DNA of 20,737 nucleotides from a virus. The stretch is taken from IMG/VR virus record IMGVR_UViG_3300035212_001990, positions 1-20,737 of that record, one strand, 5' to 3'. The number at the start of each line of letters is the position of its first letter. Within the stretch, counting starts at the first letter, position 1. Below the pieces are notes generated by a model. It saw only the letters and a list, made by a program, of their open reading frames with translations. It made no database searches and was not told where the DNA came from. Positions 6,041 to 13,972 of the stretch are shown piece after piece. Both the position numbers and the translations under genes were made by a program.

Positions 6041-8241
6041 ATTGGAAGTTCACATTAATAGACAGTTCAAGTGTTTCAACCGTTGTTGAATCGCCAGTTG
6101 GTTGGAATGGTATTGGTGGCAACTTAACGCGCAACATCATAAGTCATGGCATCAATATAAACATATCAACTGATTCATTCGAGTGGGTTGGTGAAGCTTA
6201 CGATTTGCTTTATACAGAATTTCAAACGAATGGCGCTAACGGTCAATATCAAGTGCAAATCGATTACGAATGTGCCGAGGGCGATGGCTATACTAACTAT
6301 TTTATAGGTGCATTTGACTTCAATACATTTGAAAGACAATGTGCTGACTATTGCTTTATTAAGTTAAGCGTTACCGCATCAAAGTGCACCGATGTGTTTA
6401 TGAGTAGAATGGGTCAAGATGTTGATATTGAAGCAACAACTAACTTTGATGGGCAAGCGATTACACCACCATTGTTGAGGGTATTGAATATTGAGGGGCA
6501 AGATGTGTTGTTGCAGAATAAAGCGTTTAACACCGATGGAAGTTTATTTAATATCAGTGGGAGTTATGGAACAACTGGCTCAAAGGTTTTTTGCATCCCA
6601 GTTTATTTGCCAAACAATCCCTTAATTGAAATTGGAGATTTTGCAATTAACAATGTAACTCAGTTTATTGTTGAAAATCCTGCTCAAGATGGATTTTTAC
6701 CACCTGCCGACCTTTTAGATTGGAACAAAAACGGGTCAAACCTTGCAATTTGGGAACGAACAACAGACCCATTAAATTGCATTAATAATGATGCCACTAT
6801 TAGATGGCGAAGCAAAGGAGGTTATGAGATAAATACTAATTTCAATGGTAGCGTTACAGTGACATTGGTTATGTCAAAATATGATATTGATACCAATAGT
6901 TATACTGTTATTTCATCAAATCCAACGGGAGGCGGTTCAATGACAGTAACAAGTGGCGTTCCTATTGTAGAAACATTTGACTTGTCGTATAGCAATACAC
7001 CAGCCTATGAAGAAGCACAATATTTGCTTTACTTTTGGGCGGTTGTATTTCAAGTTAACACAGGCTCACCAAGCAACTTTACTTTTGATTTGAGTTATGA
7101 TGCAGGCAATGCAAACAACTATTTCACAATGGAACTTAACTCCAATTGCGATGCCACAACATGCACATCAGTTTATTTGCCTGAGTTGTTAAAGTTTCTC
7201 CCATCGGCATACATGGATGAGGATTGCCCATCGTTAGTTATGGAAGAGGAATTAAATCAATGTTTAGACTTTTATCAAATAACTAAGGGCTCATTTATTC
7301 GCCAAGTAACCGAGCCAAGCACACCCAAATTATTTACATCATACGAATATTTATTTGAGCAATGTCGCAAAATATTTAACATCGGGTGGGGGTTTGATAA
7401 CAACGAAACCGAGTTAAAGATTGCACGTATTGAAGAGTTTTATAAGTCAACAATAGTAGTTGATGTCGGATTGGTTGACAAAGCTATATTCACAACTGCC
7501 CAAGATTTGATTTATGGCACGATTAACGTGGGATATGACAAATGGGAAGCCGAAGAGTATAACGGTCTTGATGAGATGAATACCGAGCGACAATATCGCA
7601 GAAACATCGACTCAAATCCAACAGAGTTAGACCTAATGGCTGATATCATTAGCGCAGGATATACGATTGAAGTAACACGTAGAAAAAACCAAGCGAGAAC
7701 GGGAACAAGTGATTGGCGTTATGATGATGACTTGTTTATTGTTAACGCAGTTGTTGAGGGTGGTAATTTATATGCTTACAGAGGTGTTGACAATGGAGCT
7801 GCAAATATCTATTCTCCTGCAACACGAATGAACTACGTATTAACACCTTTGCGTAACTTAATGAGGTGGTTTAAATCTATTGTTGCAGCACAACCAACGG
7901 TGGCAAATGAGGAATTAATATTTACAAGCGGCACTGGTAACTATATTGCTGAGGGGCAAATGACTACTTACTGCCCTATTGAGGGAAGTGTTATTGCAGA
8001 AAATGAAACAATAAGCGTTGCAGATTTTGATAATTCATATTACACCACACCAATTTGGAAAACAGAATATGTAACCTTTACCGCACCGTTTTCGATGGCA
8101 GACTTTGAAGATGTTAAAGTAAATCCTTATGGTGCAATTCGTTTTAGATGCTCAGACACTTACTACATTGGCAACATTGTCGAAATCAATCACGATCCGA
8201 ATGAGGGATTAGCAGAATTTAAACTTTTAATTAGAAGATAA
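6037..8241 (+). CDS. Tail tip / distal tail (hub-like) protein
   Basis: This 734-residue protein directly follows the tape measure, where the distal tail and tail-tip genes usually lie. The N-terminal part (about 1-130) is beta-rich, with 'WNGIGGNLTRNIISHGI' (24-40) and Cys-rich strands. A middle region (about 220-370) is Asn/Thr/Ser-rich and strand-like, resembling a carbohydrate-binding or Ig-like insertion. The C-terminal part has 'LFEQCRKIFNIGWGFD' (about 439-454), 'INVGYDKW' and 'GLDEMNTERQYRRNID', followed by beta-rich sequence, suggesting a hub-like domain. No protease or lysozyme motif was seen. It starts in an ATGA overlap with the tape measure and ends in a TAATG overlap with the next gene. 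The role is placed by context; I did not recognise a named family. Confidence 0.65.
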   Translation: MNWKFTLIDSSSVSTVVESPVGWNGIGGNLTRNIISHGININISTDSFEWVGEAYDLLYTEFQTNGANGQYQVQIDYECAEGDGYTNYFIGAFDFNTFERQCADYCFIKLSVTASKCTDVFMSRMGQDVDIEATTNFDGQAITPPLLRVLNIEGQDVLLQNKAFNTDGSLFNISGSYGTTGSKVFCIPVYLPNNPLIEIGDFAINNVTQFIVENPAQDGFLPPADLLDWNKNGSNLAIWERTTDPLNCINNDATIRWRSKGGYEINTNFNGSVTVTLVMSKYDIDTNSYTVISSNPTGGGSMTVTSGVPIVETFDLSYSNTPAYEEAQYLLYFWAVVFQVNTGSPSNFTFDLSYDAGNANNYFTMELNSNCDATTCTSVYLPELLKFLPSAYMDEDCPSLVMEEELNQCLDFYQITKGSFIRQVTEPSTPKLFTSYEYLFEQCRKIFNIGWGFDNNETELKIARIEEFYKSTIVVDVGLVDKAIFTTAQDLIYGTINVGYDKWEAEEYNGLDEMNTERQYRRNIDSNPTELDLMADIISAGYTIEVTRRKNQARTGTSDWRYDDDLFIVNAVVEGGNLYAYRGVDNGAANIYSPATRMNYVLTPLRNLMRWFKSIVAAQPTVANEELIFTSGTGNYIAEGQMTTYCPIEGSVIAENETISVADFDNSYYTTPIWKTEYVTFTAPFSMADFEDVKVNPYGAIRFRCSDTYYIGNIVEINHDPNEGLAEFKLLIRR

Positions 8242-9134
8242 TGGCAGCGATATTAAACATACCTAATAGCTTTGTAACCTTTTACAACCTGGCGAATGAC
8301 TTAGGCATACCCGAGTATGTAACTGATACAGAATGTGGCATTCAAAAGGATTTTTGCTTACCTATTTATGATGTTGGCGATGTGGCTTTTCAAACGCAAA
8401 TAGTATCAAGTGAGGTAATAAGTAGCGTGACAGTTTATAAAGTGCCGACAAGTGGCACTGGTGTAATTTTAAACGACGTAATAACAAGCATTGTGACTAA
8501 TGGAACACAAAGCGGAGTGCCGATTTACAATATTTATTTTTCCTTTGTGTTTTCTGATTTACTTGATAATACTTTCGATGGCGATTGCTTTCAGTTAGCG
8601 TTTGCTTGTGGTATTTCGGAGCCAAGTTTTTTTATATCTAATCAATGCTTTAAAAAGGTTAATGATAAATGCTTAACCACTAAACTTGCATACACAAACA
8701 CATCAAACGCATTTGGTTTTTATTATAGGACTGCGGTTGTTGTTATTAACCCACCTCCTGCACCACCATTGCTTATACCTACAACTAACTATATCCGATT
8801 ACCATTATACTTCAAAGAGCCAAACATTAGCAGCGACAAAACTGTTTATGTTCGACCAGATGGAAGCCGCCAATTATTATCGGCACGATTGGCAAAGCGT
8901 TATAAAGGTTATGTCGATGAGGTGCCCGAGGAAGTGCATCAAAACTTAGTAATTGCATTGAATCACGATGGCATTTACTTCACACCCGAAAACTTTACAA
9001 CTCAAATACAAGCACGATTTGAGGATGAGTATAACAATAATTATCCCGAAATAATGCAGAACGTAAACATTTGGAGCTCAGATTTTACTATCTTTGAAAC
9101 GCCATTTAATAACTTCAATTCAAACTGCGAATGA
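8241..9134 (+). CDS. Minor tail protein with Pro linker, two domains
   Basis: The 297 residues appear to form two domains joined by the linker 'NPPPAPPLLIP' near 169-179. The N-terminal domain is beta-rich and has six cysteines, including 'TECG', 'GDCF' and 'FACG'. The C-terminal domain contains 'VYVRPDGSRQLLSARLAKRY' and 'EEVHQNLVIALNHDG', a mixed helix and strand module. Coupling by one base to the tail-tip gene places it in the tail tip or as an adaptor for fibres. It has no signal peptide or membrane segment. The exact role is not recognisable from the sequence. Confidence 0.55.
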   Translation: MAAILNIPNSFVTFYNLANDLGIPEYVTDTECGIQKDFCLPIYDVGDVAFQTQIVSSEVISSVTVYKVPTSGTGVILNDVITSIVTNGTQSGVPIYNIYFSFVFSDLLDNTFDGDCFQLAFACGISEPSFFISNQCFKKVNDKCLTTKLAYTNTSNAFGFYYRTAVVVINPPPAPPLLIPTTNYIRLPLYFKEPNISSDKTVYVRPDGSRQLLSARLAKRYKGYVDEVPEEVHQNLVIALNHDGIYFTPENFTTQIQARFEDEYNNNYPEIMQNVNIWSSDFTIFETPFNNFNSNCE

Positions 9135-10000
9135 CAACTGGAATACTCTTAATCGGAATCGGCCATAAAAACTATGGGTGCATGGCTGCAAACCTTGCGA
9201 TGTCATTGCGTGCAAACGGTTGTCACTTGCCTATAACATTAGTAACGCAAGCCGATACTATCACGCGTTTAGATGAGGATTACAAAGCATTGTTTACCGA
9301 GATAAAATACATTGAGCCACATTGCTACACACTTGCCGATAACGAAACGTGTTACATCAAAGCAAAGGCGCACATTGATGAGTTAACACCATATGACTAT
9401 ACGTTGTTTATTGATGCGGATGTGATAATGATTAACAACCATTCCATTAATGCAGAGATTGAGAAATTAAAGGGTATTGATTTCGCGGTAAAAAATAGCG
9501 GGTTTAAAAAATATGATAGTGATGAGATTACTGCCGATTCAAAGCAATGGGCTAACTTATTAGAAGTAAAAGAGGCGTTTGGATTCACAACTGAAAAGAT
9601 TTGGAATGTGCATTCCGAGTTTATATGGTGGAAAAAAGGCCATCCTTTGTTTGCAAAGTGGGTGGAAAATTTTGAGAACATACGTGTAAAAAACATTGAG
9701 TTTGCAGGATGCATACCCGATGAGTTACCGCTATGGATTGCAATGTGCCAATTAGGTGTTGACTGCCACCAAGAAATGTATCATCCTACTTTTTGGCCAA
9801 TGGATTCAACTAAAACAATGCGATTAAAAGACTTAACAGATGACTATTGTGGCATATCTATTGGAGGTAACAGAATAAGTGAAGTGCAATTAACAATCTA
9901 TAACAACCTTGTGCAAATTCATGCATTAAGAATGAATATGCGATATAAATTTTTACAACAGCCTAAAAGAAGATGGGCTCCAGAACGCCATACTTATTAA
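9131..10000 (+). CDS. Glycosyltransferase, DxD type (GT8-like, GT-A fold)
   Basis: This 289-residue enzyme is predicted to transfer a sugar from a nucleotide-sugar. It starts 'GILLIGIGHKNYG', a nucleotide-binding first strand. It then shows 'YIKAKAHIDELTPYDYTLF' followed by 'IDADVIM' (94-100); D95 and D97 form the DxD metal site. The lysine-rich lead into 'FIDADV' is the pattern of glycogenin-like and related GT8 enzymes. Downstream, 'NVHSEFIWWKKGHPLF' (about 159-174) and 'HPTFWPMDS' (about 217-225) fit the acceptor side. It is distinct from the GT2-like enzyme at 1070-1690. It is translationally coupled to the minor tail gene by an ATGA overlap and followed at once by the portal, so it is expressed with virion genes. 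Acceptor unknown: virion protein or host surface glycan are both possible. Confidence 0.75.
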   Translation: MTTGILLIGIGHKNYGCMAANLAMSLRANGCHLPITLVTQADTITRLDEDYKALFTEIKYIEPHCYTLADNETCYIKAKAHIDELTPYDYTLFIDADVIMINNHSINAEIEKLKGIDFAVKNSGFKKYDSDEITADSKQWANLLEVKEAFGFTTEKIWNVHSEFIWWKKGHPLFAKWVENFENIRVKNIEFAGCIPDELPLWIAMCQLGVDCHQEMYHPTFWPMDSTKTMRLKDLTDDYCGISIGGNRISEVQLTIYNNLVQIHALRMNMRYKFLQQPKRRWAPERHTY

Positions 10001-11737
10001 ATGGAAACCGAAAACAAATACATTATTATTGATGCCGATATCGTTGCCGATGTCGCACGTAATCCACATATAGAAGATGAGGAATATGTTAACTTCCAAT
10101 ACTATTCCGATGGAGAATATCCGCGTAAATTAATTGATGAGGTAAGACCTAACGAACACATAATAGTTAAGGAGTATCGTAAGAAAACTTATGAGGCGGT
10201 GTTTAGCGAAGTTTACGATCGCGTTTTAAATGCACTAAATAAAATACAACGTGCGGATGGATTCTTTTTAAAGTTTCCCGACACGCAATATCCACGAATA
10301 GCAAAAGATGAGGATTTAAAAACATACCTTACAAAAAACTTTACCGCTTCCAAGTCATTAATGAATTGGGCTTTTCAAGTGGGATTAAAACAATACACAA
10401 TTGATGCTAACGGTGTTATTATTGTTTGGGCTGAACAAGCTGAGCCAACTGAATATAAGAAGCCGAAACCTTACGTAATCAATTCAAGTAATATTGTTTA
10501 CCATTACGAGGGCAATAGCATCGTTTACAAAGATGATGACAATGGCAATGTATATTATTCGATTGATAAAATTAGTTGGTCAAAGTGGCGCAAAAAAAAG
10601 AAAGGCAACGGTTTTGATTTAGTTGAGGAAACATTCCATGGCTTAGGTGTATTCCCTGGCTTTACAATCGGTGGTGTTGTAGAAGAGGAAGAGGAACTTG
10701 GCCGCGAATATCAAAGTAGATTAAAAGCAATGTTACCATGGTTAAACGTGGCAACGGTTGAGTTTAGCGACTTACGTGCTGAAATAACGCAGCACATCCA
10801 TTCAACGGTTTGGATATACCAAGATGAGCAATGTAAGTCATGCAACGGTCAAGGCTTTACCTTTACCAAAGAGCAAGAGCGTGTGCCATGTACGAATAGC
10901 AAGTGTAAAGATGGGCAGATTCCGACATCGCCTTACGAAACTATACGTGTAAGACCTGCAAAAACAACGATGGGAGAAGTGCCTGCACCGACTCCACCGA
11001 TGGGCTACATTCAAAAGCAAACCGAGATTGCTGAGTTGCAGGACAAACGCATAAACGAGATGCGTTATCGTTCGTTAGCTGCCATCAATATGCAGTTTTT
11101 AGAGGCACAACCAGCTGCTCAAAGTGGTGTTGCAAAGGCTTATGACCGCGATGAAACTAACAACACATTTTACGGTGTTGCAGTTGACATAGGAACGATA
11201 ATGACTAACATTGCTGATTTGTGTGCGATGTGGAGATATAAAGAGATATACGATGTTGCAACCATTAAGTCAATGGTGCCCGTTTGCGTTGTGCCTAATC
11301 AGTTTGACATCTTAGGCAGTCAACTAATATTGGAAGAGATTAAAGCGGCTAAGGATAGCGGCTTAAACGATGCGGTGTTAAGTGCGCAAGAGTTGGAATA
11401 TATCGTTAAGAGATTTCCTAACGACATTGCAATGCAAGATATGTTACGTGATGCATTTAACCTTGACCCTGCGAGTGGTAAAACGCAAGAGGAGAAAGCG
11501 TTGTTGGTAAGCAATAAGATGATGTCAAAAACAGATGCAGTTATAAGCACATACATTCAAGACTTTGTTCAACGTGCATACGCTGAGAATCCCGAATTCA
11601 ACCGCTTAGATAAGTCAAGGCAGCAAGCGGTATTGAATGGATTTGCAGTTGAGAAATTGAAAGAAATAAACACTAAGGATATATTGTTTAATCAGATATT
11701 TGGTGCTACTATTGTAGATAATGGCGCAAGCGAATAA
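10001..11737 (+). CDS. Portal protein with zinc-finger-like insertion
   Basis: The portal is the dodecameric ring at the capsid vertex through which DNA enters and leaves. At 578 residues the size fits. Support includes 'GLGVFPGFTIGG' (214-225), a following helical region, and 'AQPAAQSGVAKAYDRDET' (369-386), which resembles the 'SG(V/R)A' segment of SPP1/HK97-type portals. It lies directly before the Mu F-like head morphogenesis gene, the usual portal partner. An unusual feature is a Cys cluster, 'CKSCNGQG' (278-285) and 'CTNSKCKDGQ' (297-306), with cysteines at 278, 281, 297 and 302. This spacing resembles the DnaJ CxxCxGxG zinc site. The ATG directly follows the previous stop, and the end overlaps the next gene by 17 bases. 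Confidence 0.8.
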   Translation: METENKYIIIDADIVADVARNPHIEDEEYVNFQYYSDGEYPRKLIDEVRPNEHIIVKEYRKKTYEAVFSEVYDRVLNALNKIQRADGFFLKFPDTQYPRIAKDEDLKTYLTKNFTASKSLMNWAFQVGLKQYTIDANGVIIVWAEQAEPTEYKKPKPYVINSSNIVYHYEGNSIVYKDDDNGNVYYSIDKISWSKWRKKKKGNGFDLVEETFHGLGVFPGFTIGGVVEEEEELGREYQSRLKAMLPWLNVATVEFSDLRAEITQHIHSTVWIYQDEQCKSCNGQGFTFTKEQERVPCTNSKCKDGQIPTSPYETIRVRPAKTTMGEVPAPTPPMGYIQKQTEIAELQDKRINEMRYRSLAAINMQFLEAQPAAQSGVAKAYDRDETNNTFYGVAVDIGTIMTNIADLCAMWRYKEIYDVATIKSMVPVCVVPNQFDILGSQLILEEIKAAKDSGLNDAVLSAQELEYIVKRFPNDIAMQDMLRDAFNLDPASGKTQEEKALLVSNKMMSKTDAVISTYIQDFVQRAYAENPEFNRLDKSRQQAVLNGFAVEKLKEINTKDILFNQIFGATIVDNGASE

Positions 11738-12638
11738 AGAAATACAATCAACTTTAAACGCCATTGATAATGGTTTGATTACTTGGAATGAGGCAATGCC
11801 AAAAATCCAAGAGCAAATCTATCGGAGGCTATTACAATTCCAACGTGAGTTAGGTGTTCAGGGCGATACAATAACAAACTCGGTTAAGAACATCAAACTG
11901 CTATCGAGTCTTAAGAGTGATTTGGAAACAATCATTTTAGATGACTCGGATTATGGCGAAAGCGTAACGAAATTTGCAAAGCTTTACGATAAGGTAAACG
12001 CATTGAATTTTTCTTATTACAAAGCACTTGAAAAGAAATTCAAACCGCCTAAAGTAGTTGAGGCAATAAGGCAACAATCAATATCGGTAACGTTGGAGGG
12101 ATTAACCGAATCGGGATTGAATCAAAACCTCATCACACCGGTAAGAGAAATGATTAACACCTATGTAACTACGGGTGGAAGTTACTCTAAGTTGTCAAAG
12201 GAACTAAACAACTACATCAATGGCACACCAACGATTGATGGCGCGTTGGTTAAGTACACAAAACAGATTGCAACTGATTCAATTAATCAATACAACGCAA
12301 CCGTTAACCAAGCTATAAGCGCGGATTTGGGTTGGGATTGGTTTCGATATGTCGGTAGTAATATAAAGACAACACGCACGTTTTGTAAAGCATTGACTCA
12401 AAAGCAATACTATCATCGTAGTGAACTGCCAAAAATTATCAAAGGCAACTTTGCAGAATTTAAAGAAATGAAAGGAGAAATCTATGAGCGTACTGGATTA
12501 CCGCAAGGAATGATTGAGGATACTAACCCAAGTAACTTCCAAACTTATCGCGGTGGTTATAACTGCGGGCACCAAGCATATCCGATACCCGCATCGCTTG
12601 TACCTAAGAATATAATTGCTACATTTGCAAATAAATAA
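11721..12638 (+). CDS. Head morphogenesis protein, Mu F / SPP1 gp7-like
   Basis: Proteins of this family are minor head proteins that bind the portal and help capsid assembly or DNA ejection. The 305-residue product has a helical N-terminal half. The family signature region begins 'WFRYVGSNIKTTRTFCKAL' (about 207-225) and ends 'GGYNCGHQAYPIP' (about 278-290). In relatives this corresponds to the 'R..C...(15-60)...YNCxCxxxP' core. Here the second Cys of the usual NCRC is replaced, giving NCGH, so C223, C282 and H284 are the likely metal or structural residues. It overlaps the portal gene by 17 bases, consistent with the known portal-gp7 partnership. Confidence 0.85.
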   Translation: MAQANKEIQSTLNAIDNGLITWNEAMPKIQEQIYRRLLQFQRELGVQGDTITNSVKNIKLLSSLKSDLETIILDDSDYGESVTKFAKLYDKVNALNFSYYKALEKKFKPPKVVEAIRQQSISVTLEGLTESGLNQNLITPVREMINTYVTTGGSYSKLSKELNNYINGTPTIDGALVKYTKQIATDSINQYNATVNQAISADLGWDWFRYVGSNIKTTRTFCKALTQKQYYHRSELPKIIKGNFAEFKEMKGEIYERTGLPQGMIEDTNPSNFQTYRGGYNCGHQAYPIPASLVPKNIIATFANK

Positions 12639-12655
12639 TTAAACCCAATAATAAA

Positions 12656-13000
12656 ATGGAAACAAATCCGACACTATTCAAATTATTAAAGATTACAAAC
12701 GTGCGAAACGAAGTTAATTACTTCCCACTAAACCGCACAAACAAACAATTTCATGAAACTTATAAGCGTTCTTTAAGCAATGAAAAGCGCGAGAAGTACA
12801 AAGTTGAGGAAGTTGAATTAACAACCGAGCAAGCGGCAGAGTTAGGTGTTGCTGAAGCACACGCTATTCTTTACCCACCGACACGCAAAGGGCAACCGAA
12901 TGCAGCAAACACAAACATCATGGAGATGTTAATTGCGCAAAATGCTAAGTTAATGGAGATGTTAGAGGCTAAAAACGAAACCACTAAACCAAAGAAATAA
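12656..13000 (+). CDS. Hypothetical small charged protein in head module
   Basis: This 114-residue protein is not recognised. It begins METNPTLF and contains a mixed strand and helix N-terminal region. 'VELTTEQAAELGVAEAHAI' follows near 53-71, and a C-terminal amphipathic helix repeats 'MEMLIAQNAKLMEMLEAKN' (about 89-107) before a lysine-rich end. The last helix looks able to form a coiled coil. It lies between the head morphogenesis gene and the scaffold with a 17-base A-rich leader. A capsid assembly accessory role is plausible, but nothing in the sequence proves it. Confidence 0.6.
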   Translation: METNPTLFKLLKITNVRNEVNYFPLNRTNKQFHETYKRSLSNEKREKYKVEEVELTTEQAAELGVAEAHAILYPPTRKGQPNAANTNIMEMLIAQNAKLMEMLEAKNETTKPKK

Positions 13001-13056
13001 TGGCAAAGCAAACTAAACCTAAAGGCGGCTGCAAAGGATGTGGCGGCTCACGTTAA
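13000..13056 (+). CDS. 18-residue Cys/Gly micro-protein
   Basis: A complete ATG-to-TAA reading frame encodes MAKQTKPKGGCKGCGGSR. Its ATG overlaps the previous stop as TAATGG, the same coupling used by the genes at 8241 and 16110. The product is basic, with a CxxCGG core and no hydrophobic segment. It resembles the 'TCGCGGSSKKR' stretch of the protein at 2804-3004. A frame this short can arise by chance, but the stop/start coupling and the non-random composition favour a real gene. Function unknown; metal binding is a guess. Confidence 0.45.
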   Translation: MAKQTKPKGGCKGCGGSR

Positions 13057-13079
13057 TTATAATTTAAAACACAAAAACA

Positions 13080-13958
13080 ATGGCAATATTAGCTGATACA
13101 ATTAAAAAATTACTTACCAAAGCGGGTTTCGATTTAAACTCTGAAACATACAGACAACTTATAGGCATCAAAGAACTTGTTGCTGAGATACCTGATGAGG
13201 TAGACCAATCATTGACTACTCTTATGAGTGCAAATGAGGCTAAGAATAACATCGACATTAAGAAACATTTTAAAGCAGAGGCACTTGATCCGTTTAACAA
13301 TAAAGTATCAACGTGGTTAAAGGATAATGGCGCAGATGATGATACTATCAAACTGATTACCGATGACCCAAACACGTATAACAAAGTTGAGGTTGCAATT
13401 AAAAAGATTGCTGAATTGAAATCAAAGCAAATTGATGGCAAAGGTGACAAGGCAGAGTTAGAACGTAAGATTAACGAACTAAGTGCACAACTTTCCAAGG
13501 CTGCAACCGATGCCGCATTTGAAAAGCAAAGTGCTATTGATGCTATTGTTGCTAAGTATGATGGCGAGTTTACAGAGATGGAAATTAATCGCATTATTTC
13601 ATCTAAGAAGTTGCCAGGGCAGTTTGGTTTGGATGTTGAAAGTAAGATTGCGCGTGAGTTTTTAAATAAGAAACTTGCTGAAAAAAGTGCAGCAATAAAA
13701 AAAATTGATGGTAAGTTAAAATTAGTTGCAAAAGATGATGATAAAATGCTTATCTTTGACAACGGAAAGGAACTCGACCTTGACACTCTCACAGATATGG
13801 CCTTGGCCGACAACAAGTTTTTGAAAGTATCTGACAATGGAGGCGGTATGCCACCAAAGTCGACACAGAGCCAACAAAGCTCATCTAAACCATCTGCCGC
13901 GGCAGCCAACGCTTTAAGCGACTTAGACATCGCATTGCAAGGTTTCGGGCAGAAATAA
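13080..13958 (+). CDS. Probable capsid scaffolding protein
   Basis: This gene lies directly upstream of the major capsid protein, the usual scaffold position. The 292 residues are highly charged and largely helical, with a coiled-coil-like stretch at about 117-165 ('ELERKINELSAQLSKAATDA' lies inside it). The C-terminal tail is Ser/Gln/Ala-rich ('SQSQQSSSKPSAAAANA') and ends in a short helix 'DLDIALQGFGQK'. Scaffolds often use such a C-terminal helix to bind the capsid protein. I see no serine-protease signature of a prohead protease in it. A 20-base A-rich leader without Shine-Dalgarno precedes the ATG. The long open frame on the opposite strand is a shadow of this gene. Confidence 0.7.
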   Translation: MAILADTIKKLLTKAGFDLNSETYRQLIGIKELVAEIPDEVDQSLTTLMSANEAKNNIDIKKHFKAEALDPFNNKVSTWLKDNGADDDTIKLITDDPNTYNKVEVAIKKIAELKSKQIDGKGDKAELERKINELSAQLSKAATDAAFEKQSAIDAIVAKYDGEFTEMEINRIISSKKLPGQFGLDVESKIAREFLNKKLAEKSAAIKKIDGKLKLVAKDDDKMLIFDNGKELDLDTLTDMALADNKFLKVSDNGGGMPPKSTQSQQSSSKPSAAAANALSDLDIALQGFGQK

Positions 13959-13972
13959 ACACATAAAATATC

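Noticed and set aside
8686-8949. 87-codon + strand frame inside the minor tail gene
   Set aside because: Its His/Leu-rich translation is a frame shadow over the Pro linker and following domain; no coupling to neighbours.
10591-10603. In-frame A AAA AAG heptamer in the portal gene, the classical strong -1 slippery sequence
   Set aside because: A -1 shift here meets a stop (TGA at 10615) within a few codons and would only truncate the portal; no gap or alternative frame needs explaining. It encodes a plain Lys run.
13894-13905. 12-base palindrome CTGCCGCGGCAG near the end of the scaffold gene
   Set aside because: It has no loop and no neighbouring signal, and lies in Ala-rich codons; a hairpin would be short. 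Not enough to call a site.
13064-13930. Long open frame (288 codons) on the - strand opposite the scaffold gene
   Set aside because: It is the antisense shadow of a Lys/Glu/Asp-rich + strand gene, which turns into a Ser/Leu/Phe-rich translation. Neighbouring genes are all + strand and coupled.
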